Shown here piece by piece: positions 49,268-58,422 of a stretch of DNA of 64,000 nt. The stretch is taken from NCBI GenBank assembly GCA_017454355.1, contig JAFTDD010000073.1, forward strand, positions 1 to 64,000, given 5' to 3'. Position 1 is the first letter of the stretch. The number at the start of each line of letters is the position of its first letter. The position numbers were made by a program, and so were the translations under genes. This stretch comes from Muribaculaceae bacterium. GTDB lineage: Bacteria > Bacteroidota > Bacteroidia > Bacteroidales > Muribaculaceae. The notes beneath the pieces were generated by a model. The model saw only the letters and a list, made by a program, of their open reading frames with translations, searched no databases and had not been told where the DNA came from.

Positions 49268-50773
49268 TCAGCGGCAGCGGGCACGCAGCGTTGCGATGAG
49301 TCCCTCCCGCCAAATGGCAAACGCGGCGTAGGCCACGGTTATGACGGTGCCGACCGCCACGCGCAGCCACGACGGCCACGACGTCGGCAGGCTCATCACC
49401 GCCCATAGGGCGACCGCCGCCAGAGCAACATAGGTCAACATCGCGCCCAGCGGCATGTGCAGACGCCCCTTGATGGCTCCCACCAAATAACTGAACACCA
49501 TCACGGCCGCCCAACTGGCAAGCGAGGCCCACGCGCAGGCAACGTAGCCATAGCGCGGCACAAACAGCACATTGCCGGCCACAATGATGGCGCAACCCGT
49601 GAGCGAAAACAACGCGCCCCAGAGTGTATTGGCCTTGCCGGCGGCGCTATCGGTCTTGTACCAGTAACTGAAATTCAAGAAGATGGCATAGCACACCTCG
49701 GCCGCCATCACCACCGGCACCACAAACAGACCATCCCAGTACTCTCTGCCCACAAAGTAACGCAGCACGTCCATCCACGCCATGATGCCAATGAAAAACA
49801 CCAGCAGCGTGACCAAGAACAGTTTGGTGCCGTTGCCCAAAAATGACGGATCCTCCTTGTCGCCACGATTGGCATACACGAGCGGCTCGAGAGCCATGCG
49901 GTAGGCCTGTGTGGCGACAACCATAAACATGGCTATCTTGGCGCAAGCGCCGTAGATACCCAACTGCACGTTGCTGTCGGCTTCGGTCGAGAGAGCGTTA
50001 TAGAACATTTTATCGAATGACTGCGTCATCTGCCCCGCCACCGCCACAATCATCAGCGGCCATGTGTAGCCCAGCATTTGCCGCAGCAATGCCCCGTCGG
50101 GACGGCCGCCGCGCGGCGCGAACTCTTTGTACATCAGCACGGTGATAAGCGTAGTGCAGGCGATATTGATATAGAACGCATAGGATGCGTCCACTCCATT
50201 GGACGCATATAGCCGGCCTACAGAGTCAGGCAACTTGGTGGCGAGCCACGGTAACACGACGTAGAAAACCGTGTTCAGCACAAGGCTCAGCACGACAAAC
50301 AGCAGTTTGTAGCCCACATACACCCAGCCGCGGCGCTCCTGCCGCAGTCGGGCAAACGGAACCGTCTGCAGCGCGTCCATCGCCACCACAGTAGCCATAC
50401 ACAACACATACTCCGGATGGGCGACATAGCCCATAGCCGGCGCTATCCACCCGATGCCGCCGTACACCACCGCGAGAAACACAGCCGTCACCGTGCCCAC
50501 CACAGTCATCGCCGTGGCAAACACATTGCGGCGGCGAGCCTCGTCTTCCTCACGATTTACAAAATAGAAGAAAGTCGACTCCATGCCGCAAATGAGCAGC
50601 AGGAGCACCAGCGACGTGTAGGCATACATATTGGTGATTGTGCCGTACTCGCCGCTGCGAGCCGCGATGCTATAGGTTTGAATAGGAACTATGAAGTAAT
50701 TCAAGAAACGAGCCAGCACGGTGCTGATGCCGTACATAGCCGTGTCCTTGCCAAGGGTCTTGATTGATGGCAT
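49268..50773 (-). CDS. Polysaccharide flippase (Wzx-like, MOP superfamily)
   Basis: A 501-residue inner-membrane protein with about 14 hydrophobic segments and the oligosaccharide-flippase start (LGKDTAMYGISTVLARFLNYFIVPIQT). GEYGTITNMYAYTSLVLLLL and FEST-like ESTFFYFVNREEDE are typical of the Polysacc_synt family. It should flip a lipid-linked oligosaccharide to the periplasm. No glycosyltransferases or other capsule genes are adjacent, so the substrate is unknown. A 9-bp minisatellite separates it from ruvB. Confidence 0.88.
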   Translation of the reverse strand: MPSIKTLGKDTAMYGISTVLARFLNYFIVPIQTYSIAARSGEYGTITNMYAYTSLVLLLLICGMESTFFYFVNREEDEARRRNVFATAMTVVGTVTAVFLAVVYGGIGWIAPAMGYVAHPEYVLCMATVVAMDALQTVPFARLRQERRGWVYVGYKLLFVVLSLVLNTVFYVVLPWLATKLPDSVGRLYASNGVDASYAFYINIACTTLITVLMYKEFAPRGGRPDGALLRQMLGYTWPLMIVAVAGQMTQSFDKMFYNALSTEADSNVQLGIYGACAKIAMFMVVATQAYRMALEPLVYANRGDKEDPSFLGNGTKLFLVTLLVFFIGIMAWMDVLRYFVGREYWDGLFVVPVVMAAEVCYAIFLNFSYWYKTDSAAGKANTLWGALFSLTGCAIIVAGNVLFVPRYGYVACAWASLASWAAVMVFSYLVGAIKGRLHMPLGAMLTYVALAAVALWAVMSLPTSWPSWLRVAVGTVITVAYAAFAIWREGLIATLRARCR

Positions 50774-50795
50774 AATATTAATTTCACAATAACTT

Positions 50796-50855
50796 TCTAG
50801 GGAATCTAGGAAATCTAGAAATTCTAGGAACTCTAGGAATTATAGGGTTTCTATG
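50796..50855. repeat. 9-bp tandem repeat between ruvB and the flippase gene
   Basis: Units of TCTAGGGAA/TCTAGGAAA/TCTAGAAAT start at 50796, 50805, 50814, 50823, 50832, 50841 and 50850. Confidence 0.9.
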
Positions 50856-50857
50856 AT

Positions 50858-51886
50858 TTAGTCAAAGAGGCTGCCGGGCAGGCCGGGGCGGCTGCGGTGC
50901 ATGTGGTCATAGGCCAACTGGGTCACCTCGCGGCCTCGCGGCGTGCGGTTGATAAAGCCTTCCTTTATCAGATAGGGCTCATAGACCTCCTCCACCGTGC
51001 CCGGATCCTCGCTGATTGCCGTGGAGAGCGTGCCGAGGCCCACAGGCCCGCCACCAAACTTGTCGATAATGGTAGTGAGTATCTTATTGTCAATCTCGTC
51101 GAGGCCAAACTTGTCGATGTTCAGCGCCTCGAGGGCATAGCGGGCGATGTCGGTGTCAATCTTGCCGCTACCCTTGACCTGCGCGAAGTCGCGCACTCGC
51201 CGCAGCAGCGAATTGGCGATGCGCGGCGTGCCGCGACTGCGCATAGCGATCTCGCGAGCCGCATCATCAGTGATGGGCACACTGAGCAGTCTTGCCGACC
51301 GCTTGATGATGCCTTCGAGCACCTCATGGCCGTAGTATTCAAGATGGCAGTTGATGCCGAAGCGCGCCCGTAGCGGTGAAGTGAGCAGGCCGCTGCGCGT
51401 TGTGGCGCCGATGAGGGTGAACGGCGCGAGCGTTAGTTGCACCGACCTCGCTCCGGGACCTTTATCAATCATGATGTCGATGCGGTAGTCCTCCATCGCG
51501 CTGTAGAGGTATTCCTCCACGATGGGACTCAAGCGGTGAATCTCGTCGATAAAGAGCACATCGTTCTCGTCGAGGCTCGTCAGCAGGCCGGCCAGGTCGC
51601 CGGGCTTGTCGAGCACCGGGCCGCTGGTGACCTTGATGCTCACGCCCAACTCGTTGGCGATAATGTTGCTCAGCGTGGTCTTGCCCAATCCAGGCGGGCC
51701 GTGGAACAGAATATGATCCAACGCCTCGCCACGCATTCGCGCCGCGGCGACGAACACCCGCAGGTTCTCGATTATCTTCTCTTGGCCGGCAAAGTCGCCA
51801 AAACGCATCGGGCGTAACGCACGCTCAAAGTCCTGGTCGCTCTTCAGCCGCTCCTGCCTTATGTCAAATTCCTTCTCCTCTGCCAT
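50858..51886 (-). CDS. ruvB: Holliday junction branch-migration ATPase RuvB
   Basis: A 342-residue AAA+ ATPase with the full RuvB sequence: [19 protein letters not shown], Walker [16 protein letters not shown], Walker [12 protein letters not shown], the sensor [21 protein letters not shown], and the C-terminal winged helix ([37 protein letters not shown]). It drives branch migration with RuvA. ruvA is not nearby. Its start lies 19 bp after the RelE-like toxin stop. Confidence 0.97.
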   Translation of the reverse strand: MAEEKEFDIRQERLKSDQDFERALRPMRFGDFAGQEKIIENLRVFVAAARMRGEALDHILFHGPPGLGKTTLSNIIANELGVSIKVTSGPVLDKPGDLAGLLTSLDENDVLFIDEIHRLSPIVEEYLYSAMEDYRIDIMIDKGPGARSVQLTLAPFTLIGATTRSGLLTSPLRARFGINCHLEYYGHEVLEGIIKRSARLLSVPITDDAAREIAMRSRGTPRIANSLLRRVRDFAQVKGSGKIDTDIARYALEALNIDKFGLDEIDNKILTTIIDKFGGGPVGLGTLSTAISEDPGTVEEVYEPYLIKEGFINRTPRGREVTQLAYDHMHRSRPGLPGSLFD

Positions 51887-51905
51887 AAAATTGATTCTTA
51901 ATCAA

Positions 51906-52256
51906 TCAATTTGTACCACTTATTATCGACACCAACCACTTAATATACTTATCAGAGACATTTGAAAGTTCGCTCTTGTCATATATCGTCATCAAAGTGA
52001 TTACAACATCTTCACTATTATCACTTTGCGCCACATTAAACGTTATAACCCGCGCACCTCCACTTTTCCCTTTTTGCTTGGATGTGATTGACATTCTCAC
52101 CTTACGAACTCCTCCGCCCAAATCAACGCCCTGCAATGGGTTAGACATCAGTTCATTCTTGAACGTGACAAAATCAGTTGCCAATGTTTTGTATTTTTTT
52201 GCGAGGCGCTTGAATTGACGTTTGAATTCATCTGACAATAAGATACTAACGTTCAT
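51906..52256 (-). CDS. RelE/ParE-type toxin
   Basis: A 116-residue protein with the RelE-like start (VSILLSDEFKRQFKRLAKKYKTLATDF), GVRKVRMSI and RVITFNV strands, and a DKSE helix near the end. The insert-rich loop (SITSKQKGKSGGARVI) is typical of this branch. It overlaps the upstream antitoxin stop by 4 bp (ATGA). The composition is AT-rich. Whether it blocks translation or gyrase is not clear. Confidence 0.82.
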   Translation of the reverse strand: MNVSILLSDEFKRQFKRLAKKYKTLATDFVTFKNELMSNPLQGVDLGGGVRKVRMSITSKQKGKSGGARVITFNVAQSDNSEDVVITLMTIYDKSELSNVSDKYIKWLVSIISGTN

Positions 52257-52516
52257 AATGACGCATCTTCTTGAAGTTCACGAATAAAGTCATCGGCCGA
52301 TTGAAGACTTTGTCCTGATTGATTTGCTTTTTGAACTTGTGAGAATGCACGCTCTAAGGACTCTTTGACATAAGTTTGTTGTTTTATGGTTTTACTATCG
52401 GCATCATCACTTGTCTGGAAAACCATCGTTGACAACACACCGCGCAACATTTCAATTGCGCGACGTATTCGCTGTGCAGTCTCATCTTTGTCCAATGTAA
52501 CTAATATCTGTGTCAT
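52253..52516 (-). CDS. Antitoxin of the RelE/ParE module
   Basis: An 87-residue protein from the ATG at 52514-52516. The central helix (ETAQRIRRAIEMLRGVLSTM) and an acidic C-terminus (SADDFIRELQEDASL) suit a helical antitoxin that wraps a RelE-type toxin. The DNA-binding fold is not recognised. It has a perfect promoter (52539-52570) and lies upstream of the toxin. Confidence 0.7.
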   Translation of the reverse strand: MTQILVTLDKDETAQRIRRAIEMLRGVLSTMVFQTSDDADSKTIKQQTYVKESLERAFSQVQKANQSGQSLQSADDFIRELQEDASL

Positions 52517-52538
52517 AAGTTTATCGTTTTTTGTTGCA

Positions 52539-52570
52539 CAAAGGTAGCAATAATTTTTCCAATTGCCAAA
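52539..52570 (-). promoter_or_regulatory. Promoter of the RelE/ParE-type operon
   Basis: On the minus strand TTTG (52570-52567), a 20-bp spacer, TACCTTTG (52546-52539). Both boxes match consensus. The leader would be about 18 nt. Confidence 0.8.
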
Positions 52571-52628
52571 AAGATTTATAAGACAATGAAAACAAGTGAT
52601 TCAAACAAAGGTGACATCTCACAATCCG

Positions 52629-55619
52629 TTAGGAAGGGTGCGCCACGGTGATAACGGCCTGGCCGGTCTGGCCGTTTAGGGTGACGGTGAGGGGCTCGGG
52701 CAACTCATAGACGGTGACATGGGGAGTGCGCTTCACCACCGGCCGGGAGGTAATGCGCTCCAAGCGGCACTCGTCGGCCTCGTCCACCGAGAAGTAGCCC
52801 ACACCGAAACTCGTCAGATTTTGGAAGAAATGGGTGCCCTGGCTTGGCTGGATGGGAGCGCCATGCCGCGGCAACTCCACCACCACCCGCGCCTGGCTGA
52901 TGTCGGCCCAGCGCACCGGCACGCCCAACGCCTCGTCGCTGCTACCCCATCGACCCACGCCCATCAGCACGTAGCCAGTGCCGCTCGCCGACATCTCGGC
53001 ATTGATTGCGGCCAACTCGCCGGCCACAACGCGGTTCACGTCAAGGCCAAAGCAGCCGTCGTTCACCAGCACCACGTGCCTCAAACCGGTCATCACGCCG
53101 TGACCAAGGGCCTTGTGGCACGCCACAACCACGCTCTCGGGCGGCACGTCCAGCACATCGTCGGCCACCATCTCGCGACGGTCGACCATCGGACGGATTT
53201 GCAGCCAATAGAGTTTGCCCGGGCGGCCGTAAGCCACATCGGCCGGAGAACCCAGCACGCCGGCAAACTCCACCTCCACCGCGCGGTCCATCTCGTCGCG
53301 ACCCGTCGTGAGCATAAAGTCCAACGCCTTGGCCAACGGGAACACGCCGTGGTCGAGCACGTTGGCAAACGTCACCACACGGCGGCCGCGGTCGCTGTCG
53401 CTATGCACGAGGCGGTCACTGCCGGAGCGGTAGTCAAACGTCGACACCATGTAGTGCAGTTCGCCCGCGTCGCCGGCCTGCTGCACACCGCGCTTGACGA
53501 TATTGAAACCCTCGTCGGCCGGCACGTCGGCCTCGCCCTCATGCTGCGGAAGGCAGTCGAGAGCGTAAAAACTCGTCTGCGTGTCGCGTAGCGCCAACTG
53601 CAGCGTGCTCGTTTGCAACACGTGATGGGGATGTCGCGGCGAGAAACGCAGCGCCTGGCCGCCATCCACGATATACTTGCCCAGGCCCACGGCCAGTTCA
53701 CACACGCCGTCCTCTGGCCGCTCGGCACCAATCGGATAGTAGTTCAACGAGCGGGCAACGCCGCTAAACGACGGGTAATACCACCGCTCGCCGTGCATTT
53801 GGCCAACTACCTCCTGCAAAATCACCGCCATTTTCTCCTGGTCGATAACGTTGCTCGTGGCCGTCATGTAACTCTTGCTGGCGGCAAAGAACACCGACGC
53901 GTAGACACTCTTCACCGCACGCGACAACGTGTTCACCGTGGCGTCGCGGTCGCTCAGGCGCGGCACCATATAGGTGGCATAGATGCCGGCAAACGGCTGA
54001 TAGTGGCTATCCTCGAGCAGGCTGCTCGAGCGCACGGCAATCGGCCCGTCCATCACGTCGTAGATTGTGTTGAAGTCATCGCGCATCGCCTCCGGCAACT
54101 GTGCCGCCTGGAACGCCGCCAGAATCTCCTCGTCAGGAGCATCGCTCAACGCCAACGGATAGAGGTTGTTCTGCTCCATAAACTCGTCGAACACATCGGT
54201 GCAGAGCACCACAGTGTGGGGAATGGAGATTGTGATGCCGTCAAAGTTGTCACACTCCGGGTGACGCTTGATAATCGAGTCGATAAACGCCAGGCCGCGG
54301 CCTTTACCGCCCAGACTGCCCTGGCCGATGCGCGCGAAATTGCTGTATTTGTCAAAACGGTCGGCGCGGAAGTCGGCCACCAGACCGCGGTTTTTCATCA
54401 AGCGATATTTCACAATCAGGTCACTGAACAGCCGCTTGACGGCCGGCGCCTCGCCGATGTTGACAAAACGGTGCATCTTTATCACCTGGGCGATGGGGAA
54501 GATGGCGCGTGAATAGAGCCACCGCGAGATATCGTTGCGCTGCGCGTGGTAGAGCAGCGAGCGGTCGGGGATGTCGCCCATACGGTACTGCAAGGCTTTG
54601 AGGTCGGCCAGGCGCATGATCTCGGCGCCGGTGTCCGGATTGCGTATAATGAAGTCGCCAAAGCCGAAGTTATCCATGATAGCCTTGCCCAAGTCAACCG
54701 GCAACGCCTTGCTGTTCTTGTCGACAAAAGTGCAGCCCATCTCCAGCACGGCAGCCTCATTCTCGGCATCACTGCTTTCCACAATGATGGGCAGATACGG
54801 GTCGCGGCGACGCAGTTCGGCTGCCAACTTCAATCCCGCTTGCGTGTCCTTCTCGCCGCCGCGCTTGAACGACACGTCGCTGATCACGCCAAGCATATTC
54901 TCGCCGTATGCCTCATAGAGAGCCATCGCCTCCTCATAGTCGCGCGCCAGCATCACCTTCGGGCGCCCACGCATGCGCAGTCGTCCCTCGTGGGCATTGA
55001 GCGCCTCGCTGCTGAAGCGCTGGCTCTGGCGCAGCAGGAACTTATAGATTGTGGGCAAGATAGAGGAATAGAACCTCACACTATCTTCCACGAGCAATAT
55101 CATCTGCAGGCCAACCTCCAGCACATCGTGTCGCGCGTTCATCTGGTCCTCAAGCAACTTGATAATGGCCAGCAACAGATCCACATTGCCAAGCCACGAG
55201 AACACATAGTCGACCGCACTCAAGTCCTCGCCGAGCAGTCGCCGCGACACCTCGCGCGAGAACGGCGTGAGCACCACAAACGGCGTGTGAGTCTCGCCCT
55301 CAAGTTGGCGCAGACGTCTTGCCGCGGCAAATGTCGCGCTCAGTTCCACGCCCGGCATGGCGATAATCAGGTCATAACGTGTGGCGGCGAGTGCCTCGCG
55401 CGCCTCGTCATAACTGCTCACGCGCGTCACGCGCGGAGCTGAACTCAAGTTCAGACTCGCATACTCGGTGAAGAGTTGCTCCTCCACGCGGCCGTCCTCC
55501 TCGAGGATAAACGCGTCGTAGGTGCTCGCCACCAGCAGCACGTTGTGAACGCGCTGCTGCATCAGCCGGTCAAAGGCAGTGTCCTTGAGATAAAGTTGTG
55601 AGAGGAATTGCTCGTTCAT
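52629..55619 (-). CDS. Receiver-like / PEP-synthase-like fusion protein
   Basis: A 996-residue cytoplasmic protein. The first 370 residues contain two receiver-like domains: one near 25-160 (LLVASTYDAFILEEDGR, YDLIIAMPGVELS) and one near 170-320 (MILLVEDSVRFY, MLGVISDVSF, LPIIVESSDAENEA). Residues about 430-720 match the PEP/pyruvate-binding ATP-grasp domain of PEP synthase or PPDK, with GQGSLGGKGRGLAFID and GPIAVRSSSLLEDS. The C-terminus ends in a beta-rich region with GVGRWGSSD. No histidine swivel domain with a canonical TxGGxxSH motif was seen. The reaction is unknown; a nucleotide-dependent regulatory kinase is one possibility. A -7 box TACCTTTG lies at 55688-55681. Confidence 0.72.
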   Translation of the reverse strand: MNEQFLSQLYLKDTAFDRLMQQRVHNVLLVASTYDAFILEEDGRVEEQLFTEYASLNLSSAPRVTRVSSYDEAREALAATRYDLIIAMPGVELSATFAAARRLRQLEGETHTPFVVLTPFSREVSRRLLGEDLSAVDYVFSWLGNVDLLLAIIKLLEDQMNARHDVLEVGLQMILLVEDSVRFYSSILPTIYKFLLRQSQRFSSEALNAHEGRLRMRGRPKVMLARDYEEAMALYEAYGENMLGVISDVSFKRGGEKDTQAGLKLAAELRRRDPYLPIIVESSDAENEAAVLEMGCTFVDKNSKALPVDLGKAIMDNFGFGDFIIRNPDTGAEIMRLADLKALQYRMGDIPDRSLLYHAQRNDISRWLYSRAIFPIAQVIKMHRFVNIGEAPAVKRLFSDLIVKYRLMKNRGLVADFRADRFDKYSNFARIGQGSLGGKGRGLAFIDSIIKRHPECDNFDGITISIPHTVVLCTDVFDEFMEQNNLYPLALSDAPDEEILAAFQAAQLPEAMRDDFNTIYDVMDGPIAVRSSSLLEDSHYQPFAGIYATYMVPRLSDRDATVNTLSRAVKSVYASVFFAASKSYMTATSNVIDQEKMAVILQEVVGQMHGERWYYPSFSGVARSLNYYPIGAERPEDGVCELAVGLGKYIVDGGQALRFSPRHPHHVLQTSTLQLALRDTQTSFYALDCLPQHEGEADVPADEGFNIVKRGVQQAGDAGELHYMVSTFDYRSGSDRLVHSDSDRGRRVVTFANVLDHGVFPLAKALDFMLTTGRDEMDRAVEVEFAGVLGSPADVAYGRPGKLYWLQIRPMVDRREMVADDVLDVPPESVVVACHKALGHGVMTGLRHVVLVNDGCFGLDVNRVVAGELAAINAEMSASGTGYVLMGVGRWGSSDEALGVPVRWADISQARVVVELPRHGAPIQPSQGTHFFQNLTSFGVGYFSVDEADECRLERITSRPVVKRTPHVTVYELPEPLTVTLNGQTGQAVITVAHPS

Positions 55620-55787
55620 CTTTAACTTAATTCATAATGCATAATTCATAATTATTATGCTCCACACAACGTGTGGTGTGCAAAGGTACGAATAAATTGC
55701 GATAAAGCGACGCCTCGCTACAAAAAAGTGGTGGCGCAGTCGCTCAAAGCGGTGCGCCACCACGATTATTTACAGACTAAAGTCTAA
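55620..55787. other. Intergenic region with the susF terminator
   Basis: Holds the AATTCATAATGC repeat (55627-55656), the -7 box of the PEP-synthase-like gene and the terminator of the sus operon (55721-55763). Confidence 0.7.
55721..55763 (-). terminator. Terminator of the susCDEF operon
   Basis: An 11-bp perfect stem (GTGGTGGCGCA at 55728-55738 and TGCGCCACCAC at 55753-55763). On the minus strand it is followed by a run of six T. Confidence 0.85.
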
Positions 55788-57128
55788 TCACTGCTTGGTG
55801 ATCACGGCGTAGGCCTTGGTGTCGCAGCGGGCGAACAACTGGATGAAGTATGTGCCGCCCTCGGCGAGGTTGTAGTTGGCGCCACCCTGAGTGAAGTTGC
55901 TCAGGTCAGTGCCGCCCCAGTTCCATGCCCAGTCGTGGTTGGCGCGGAACTTCATCTCACCGGCGTTCAGGGTAGCCATGCACTCCCACGCGCCGCTGGC
56001 CTTGTTGAAGGTCATGTCGGTGTCGGTGTCCCAGTTGCCGTTCACTGTGCCGATGATGCTGATCGAGGAGATCGGAGTGAGCGAGAAGTTCATATTCACC
56101 AGGCTCAGGTCCACGCGGTAGAAGCCGGCCTCGGCGCTGAAGTCGCTGCCGAACACAGCCAGACCCCACTCGGTGCCGTCGCTGCCCCAGTCGGGAGCTT
56201 CCCAACTGCTCTCCTGGCTGCGGAACTTGTAGCCGCCGTCAAGATACATGAAGCCGTAGTACTCACCGCTGCCGCCGGCGCTGTACAGAGGCTCGGCGGG
56301 CGAGCCCCAATTGTTGGCGTTACCGGCCTGCCAGATGTACTCCTCATACTCGGGAGCGAACTCCTGACGGTAGGTGTAGTTCTCCATGTCGATGTAGAGG
56401 TAGTACTTCGACTCGGCCTCGACAGTGAAAGCCTTGCCACCCGCGACGAGGTCGCCAATGGGGTTGCCGTCTTGGTCATAGGCCTGCTCCTCAACCTCGG
56501 CGACACCAAGTTTGCTGCCGTCATCGTTGGCCTTGATAGTCCACGAGGTCTCGCCGGCCACCTCAAAGATGGCGCGGAAGATGGCGTTGTCATAGACGTC
56601 ACCCTCGGTCATCTGGGTGAACTCGACATTCTGGCCGTCGCTCAGCACGAGAGTGTAACCGCTCTCGGAAACGGGCTTCGCGTCAACAGTCACGGTAGCC
56701 GTGGTCTCGGCGGAGTTCTTAATCACCTGGCCACTGATGTTGGTCGAAGCCGCGATGAGCAGATTGACCGTGCGGGCAGCCGGACGCTTGCCGAACAGGT
56801 TCTGGATGCCGGCCTTGAGGTCAGCCACAGCCACGCGGCCCTGGTCGTCGGCCTTGACAATATAATTGGCGTCGGGCTTCTCGCTGTTGGTCATTGTCAC
56901 CTCATAACTGTTGATGGCGGCATCGTCAACAACGACTGTGGGCACAAACAGAGCCACGCTGTCGCCCTCGACAGCAGCCAGGTCGATAGCGGCGGCCTGA
57001 GCGGCGGTGAAGGTCACCGTCTTGCTGCCCTCGTCGGGATTGCTCTGCGGTTCGGCCCAGTCCTTATAGTCGCCCTTGCAGCTTGCCATAAGCAAGCCGA
57101 TTCCTATCATTAAAAATAATTTCTTCAT
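55788..57128 (-). CDS. susF: SusF-like outer-membrane starch-binding lipoprotein
   Basis: A 446-residue lipoprotein (signal peptide with lipobox LMASC, Cys about 17). N-terminal Ig-like beta region, then two or three SusF-like starch-binding modules: YTLVLSDGQNVEF, YIWQAGNANNWGSPAEPLYS and ISIIGTVNGNWDTDTDMTF with paired aromatic residues. It is last of the susCDEF operon, 16 bp after susE, and is followed by a strong terminator. It should bind maltooligosaccharide at the cell surface. Confidence 0.85.
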   Translation of the reverse strand: MKKLFLMIGIGLLMASCKGDYKDWAEPQSNPDEGSKTVTFTAAQAAAIDLAAVEGDSVALFVPTVVVDDAAINSYEVTMTNSEKPDANYIVKADDQGRVAVADLKAGIQNLFGKRPAARTVNLLIAASTNISGQVIKNSAETTATVTVDAKPVSESGYTLVLSDGQNVEFTQMTEGDVYDNAIFRAIFEVAGETSWTIKANDDGSKLGVAEVEEQAYDQDGNPIGDLVAGGKAFTVEAESKYYLYIDMENYTYRQEFAPEYEEYIWQAGNANNWGSPAEPLYSAGGSGEYYGFMYLDGGYKFRSQESSWEAPDWGSDGTEWGLAVFGSDFSAEAGFYRVDLSLVNMNFSLTPISSISIIGTVNGNWDTDTDMTFNKASGAWECMATLNAGEMKFRANHDWAWNWGGTDLSNFTQGGANYNLAEGGTYFIQLFARCDTKAYAVITKQ

Positions 57129-57144
57129 AATTGATTCTACGTTT

Positions 57145-58359
57145 TTACTTTGCCATGAAGTAATACTGACCGGTAATGTCGTTCAGGAACACATCGTAGG
57201 TTGCGCCGGGAGCCCAGATGTCAGGACCGCCCTGCGTGCCGACACCCCACGGGAAGGTTGTGCCACCCCAGTTGATGTCCCAAGCATTGTTGGCGGCAAA
57301 CTTAACCTTGGTGCCGTCGCCCTCGTAGGTCACGTTCTTGATGTACCAGGTGTGAGCCTGACCGTTCTTCGTCAGACCGCAGCCTGACATCAGGTTGCCG
57401 TTGGTGTCCCAACCGTTGTACTCGCCGGGCATCGCAATCTGGTCGAGGTTGTTCACTGTGCCGGTCCACTCGTTGATGGTGACCTTCTTGGCCTTGGTGT
57501 CGACGAGGATCTCATAGTAGCCCTCGTTGCCGACCACGAAGTTGCCGTCGCTGTTCACGTCCCAACCGGCAGGCCAGGAGGCGAGGTGATCTGTGGCATT
57601 GAGTTGATTCTCAGCATCCCACTTACCGAGGCCGTCCACAAACTTGAACTGGCCGCCGGCGGGCAGATAAGCCACCGTGCTGATAGTGCCGGTGCCGTCC
57701 ACCTTGTCATACTCGATGTCGCTGCGCGGGAACAAAGGCACGATACCCGGGCCTGCGATGTTCTCCCACGTCTGGTTGTCCCAGTCGTTGTCGGCGACGC
57801 AGTTACCAATCATGTACCACAACTTGATGCTGGCGGCCTTGAGTTCGACGTAGGTGGGCTTGACGGTCAATTTCACCGGGTTGGAGTAGATAGTCTCGGC
57901 ACCGCCGGTGGTGGCCGTTGCAATCACGTAGAATTCCTGCGTCTCGGGCATAGCGTCGGTCTTGTACTGGAAGAGTTGCTGGAGCGCAGTGTTGATGAGC
58001 GAAGCCTGGATGCTACCGGTGCAACTGGTGAAACTGGCATCGATGGAAGCATAGTCGGCCTCGGAGAGGTCCTTCTCGGCGGCGGTGGCCTCTGCCACGC
58101 TATAAGTGTGGTTGCCATCACGAGAGACGAGGAACTGGTAGGTAGTCGCCACGGGGATACCGTAGGCCGGCTGCGACCAGGTGAAGTTCAGAGTCTCGGA
58201 CGAGGCCATGTCGATCAGAGCGTTGGCGTAGGCAGGCGTGTTGAGAACGAACGTCTCCGGCAACTGCAACGTCGGGTTCGAATCGCGGTCGTCCTTGCAA
58301 CCTGTGAAGATGGTTGCGACACCAATCAGCAGCAGGGCAGACTTAAGAATATTTTTCAT
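57145..58359 (-). CDS. susE: SusE-like outer-membrane starch-binding lipoprotein
   Basis: A 404-residue lipoprotein from the ATG at 58357-58359 (a TTG two codons upstream is less likely). Signal peptide with lipobox IFTGC (Cys about 21), then a SusE-type N-terminal domain (LPETFVLNTPAYANALIDM, LNFTWSQPAYG), a fibronectin-like region (NPVKLTVKPTYVEL) and C-terminal starch-binding modules (LWYMIGNCVADNDWDN, IAMPGEYNGWDTNGNLM). The gene is between susD (63 bp) and susF (16 bp). Confidence 0.87.
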   Translation of the reverse strand: MKNILKSALLLIGVATIFTGCKDDRDSNPTLQLPETFVLNTPAYANALIDMASSETLNFTWSQPAYGIPVATTYQFLVSRDGNHTYSVAEATAAEKDLSEADYASIDASFTSCTGSIQASLINTALQQLFQYKTDAMPETQEFYVIATATTGGAETIYSNPVKLTVKPTYVELKAASIKLWYMIGNCVADNDWDNQTWENIAGPGIVPLFPRSDIEYDKVDGTGTISTVAYLPAGGQFKFVDGLGKWDAENQLNATDHLASWPAGWDVNSDGNFVVGNEGYYEILVDTKAKKVTINEWTGTVNNLDQIAMPGEYNGWDTNGNLMSGCGLTKNGQAHTWYIKNVTYEGDGTKVKFAANNAWDINWGGTTFPWGVGTQGGPDIWAPGATYDVFLNDITGQYYFMAK

Positions 58360-58422
58360 AATCAATTTATTGTCTTGTAGTTCAATTTAACTAATTGTTA
58401 GACAGTCATGCGTGTCACGCAA

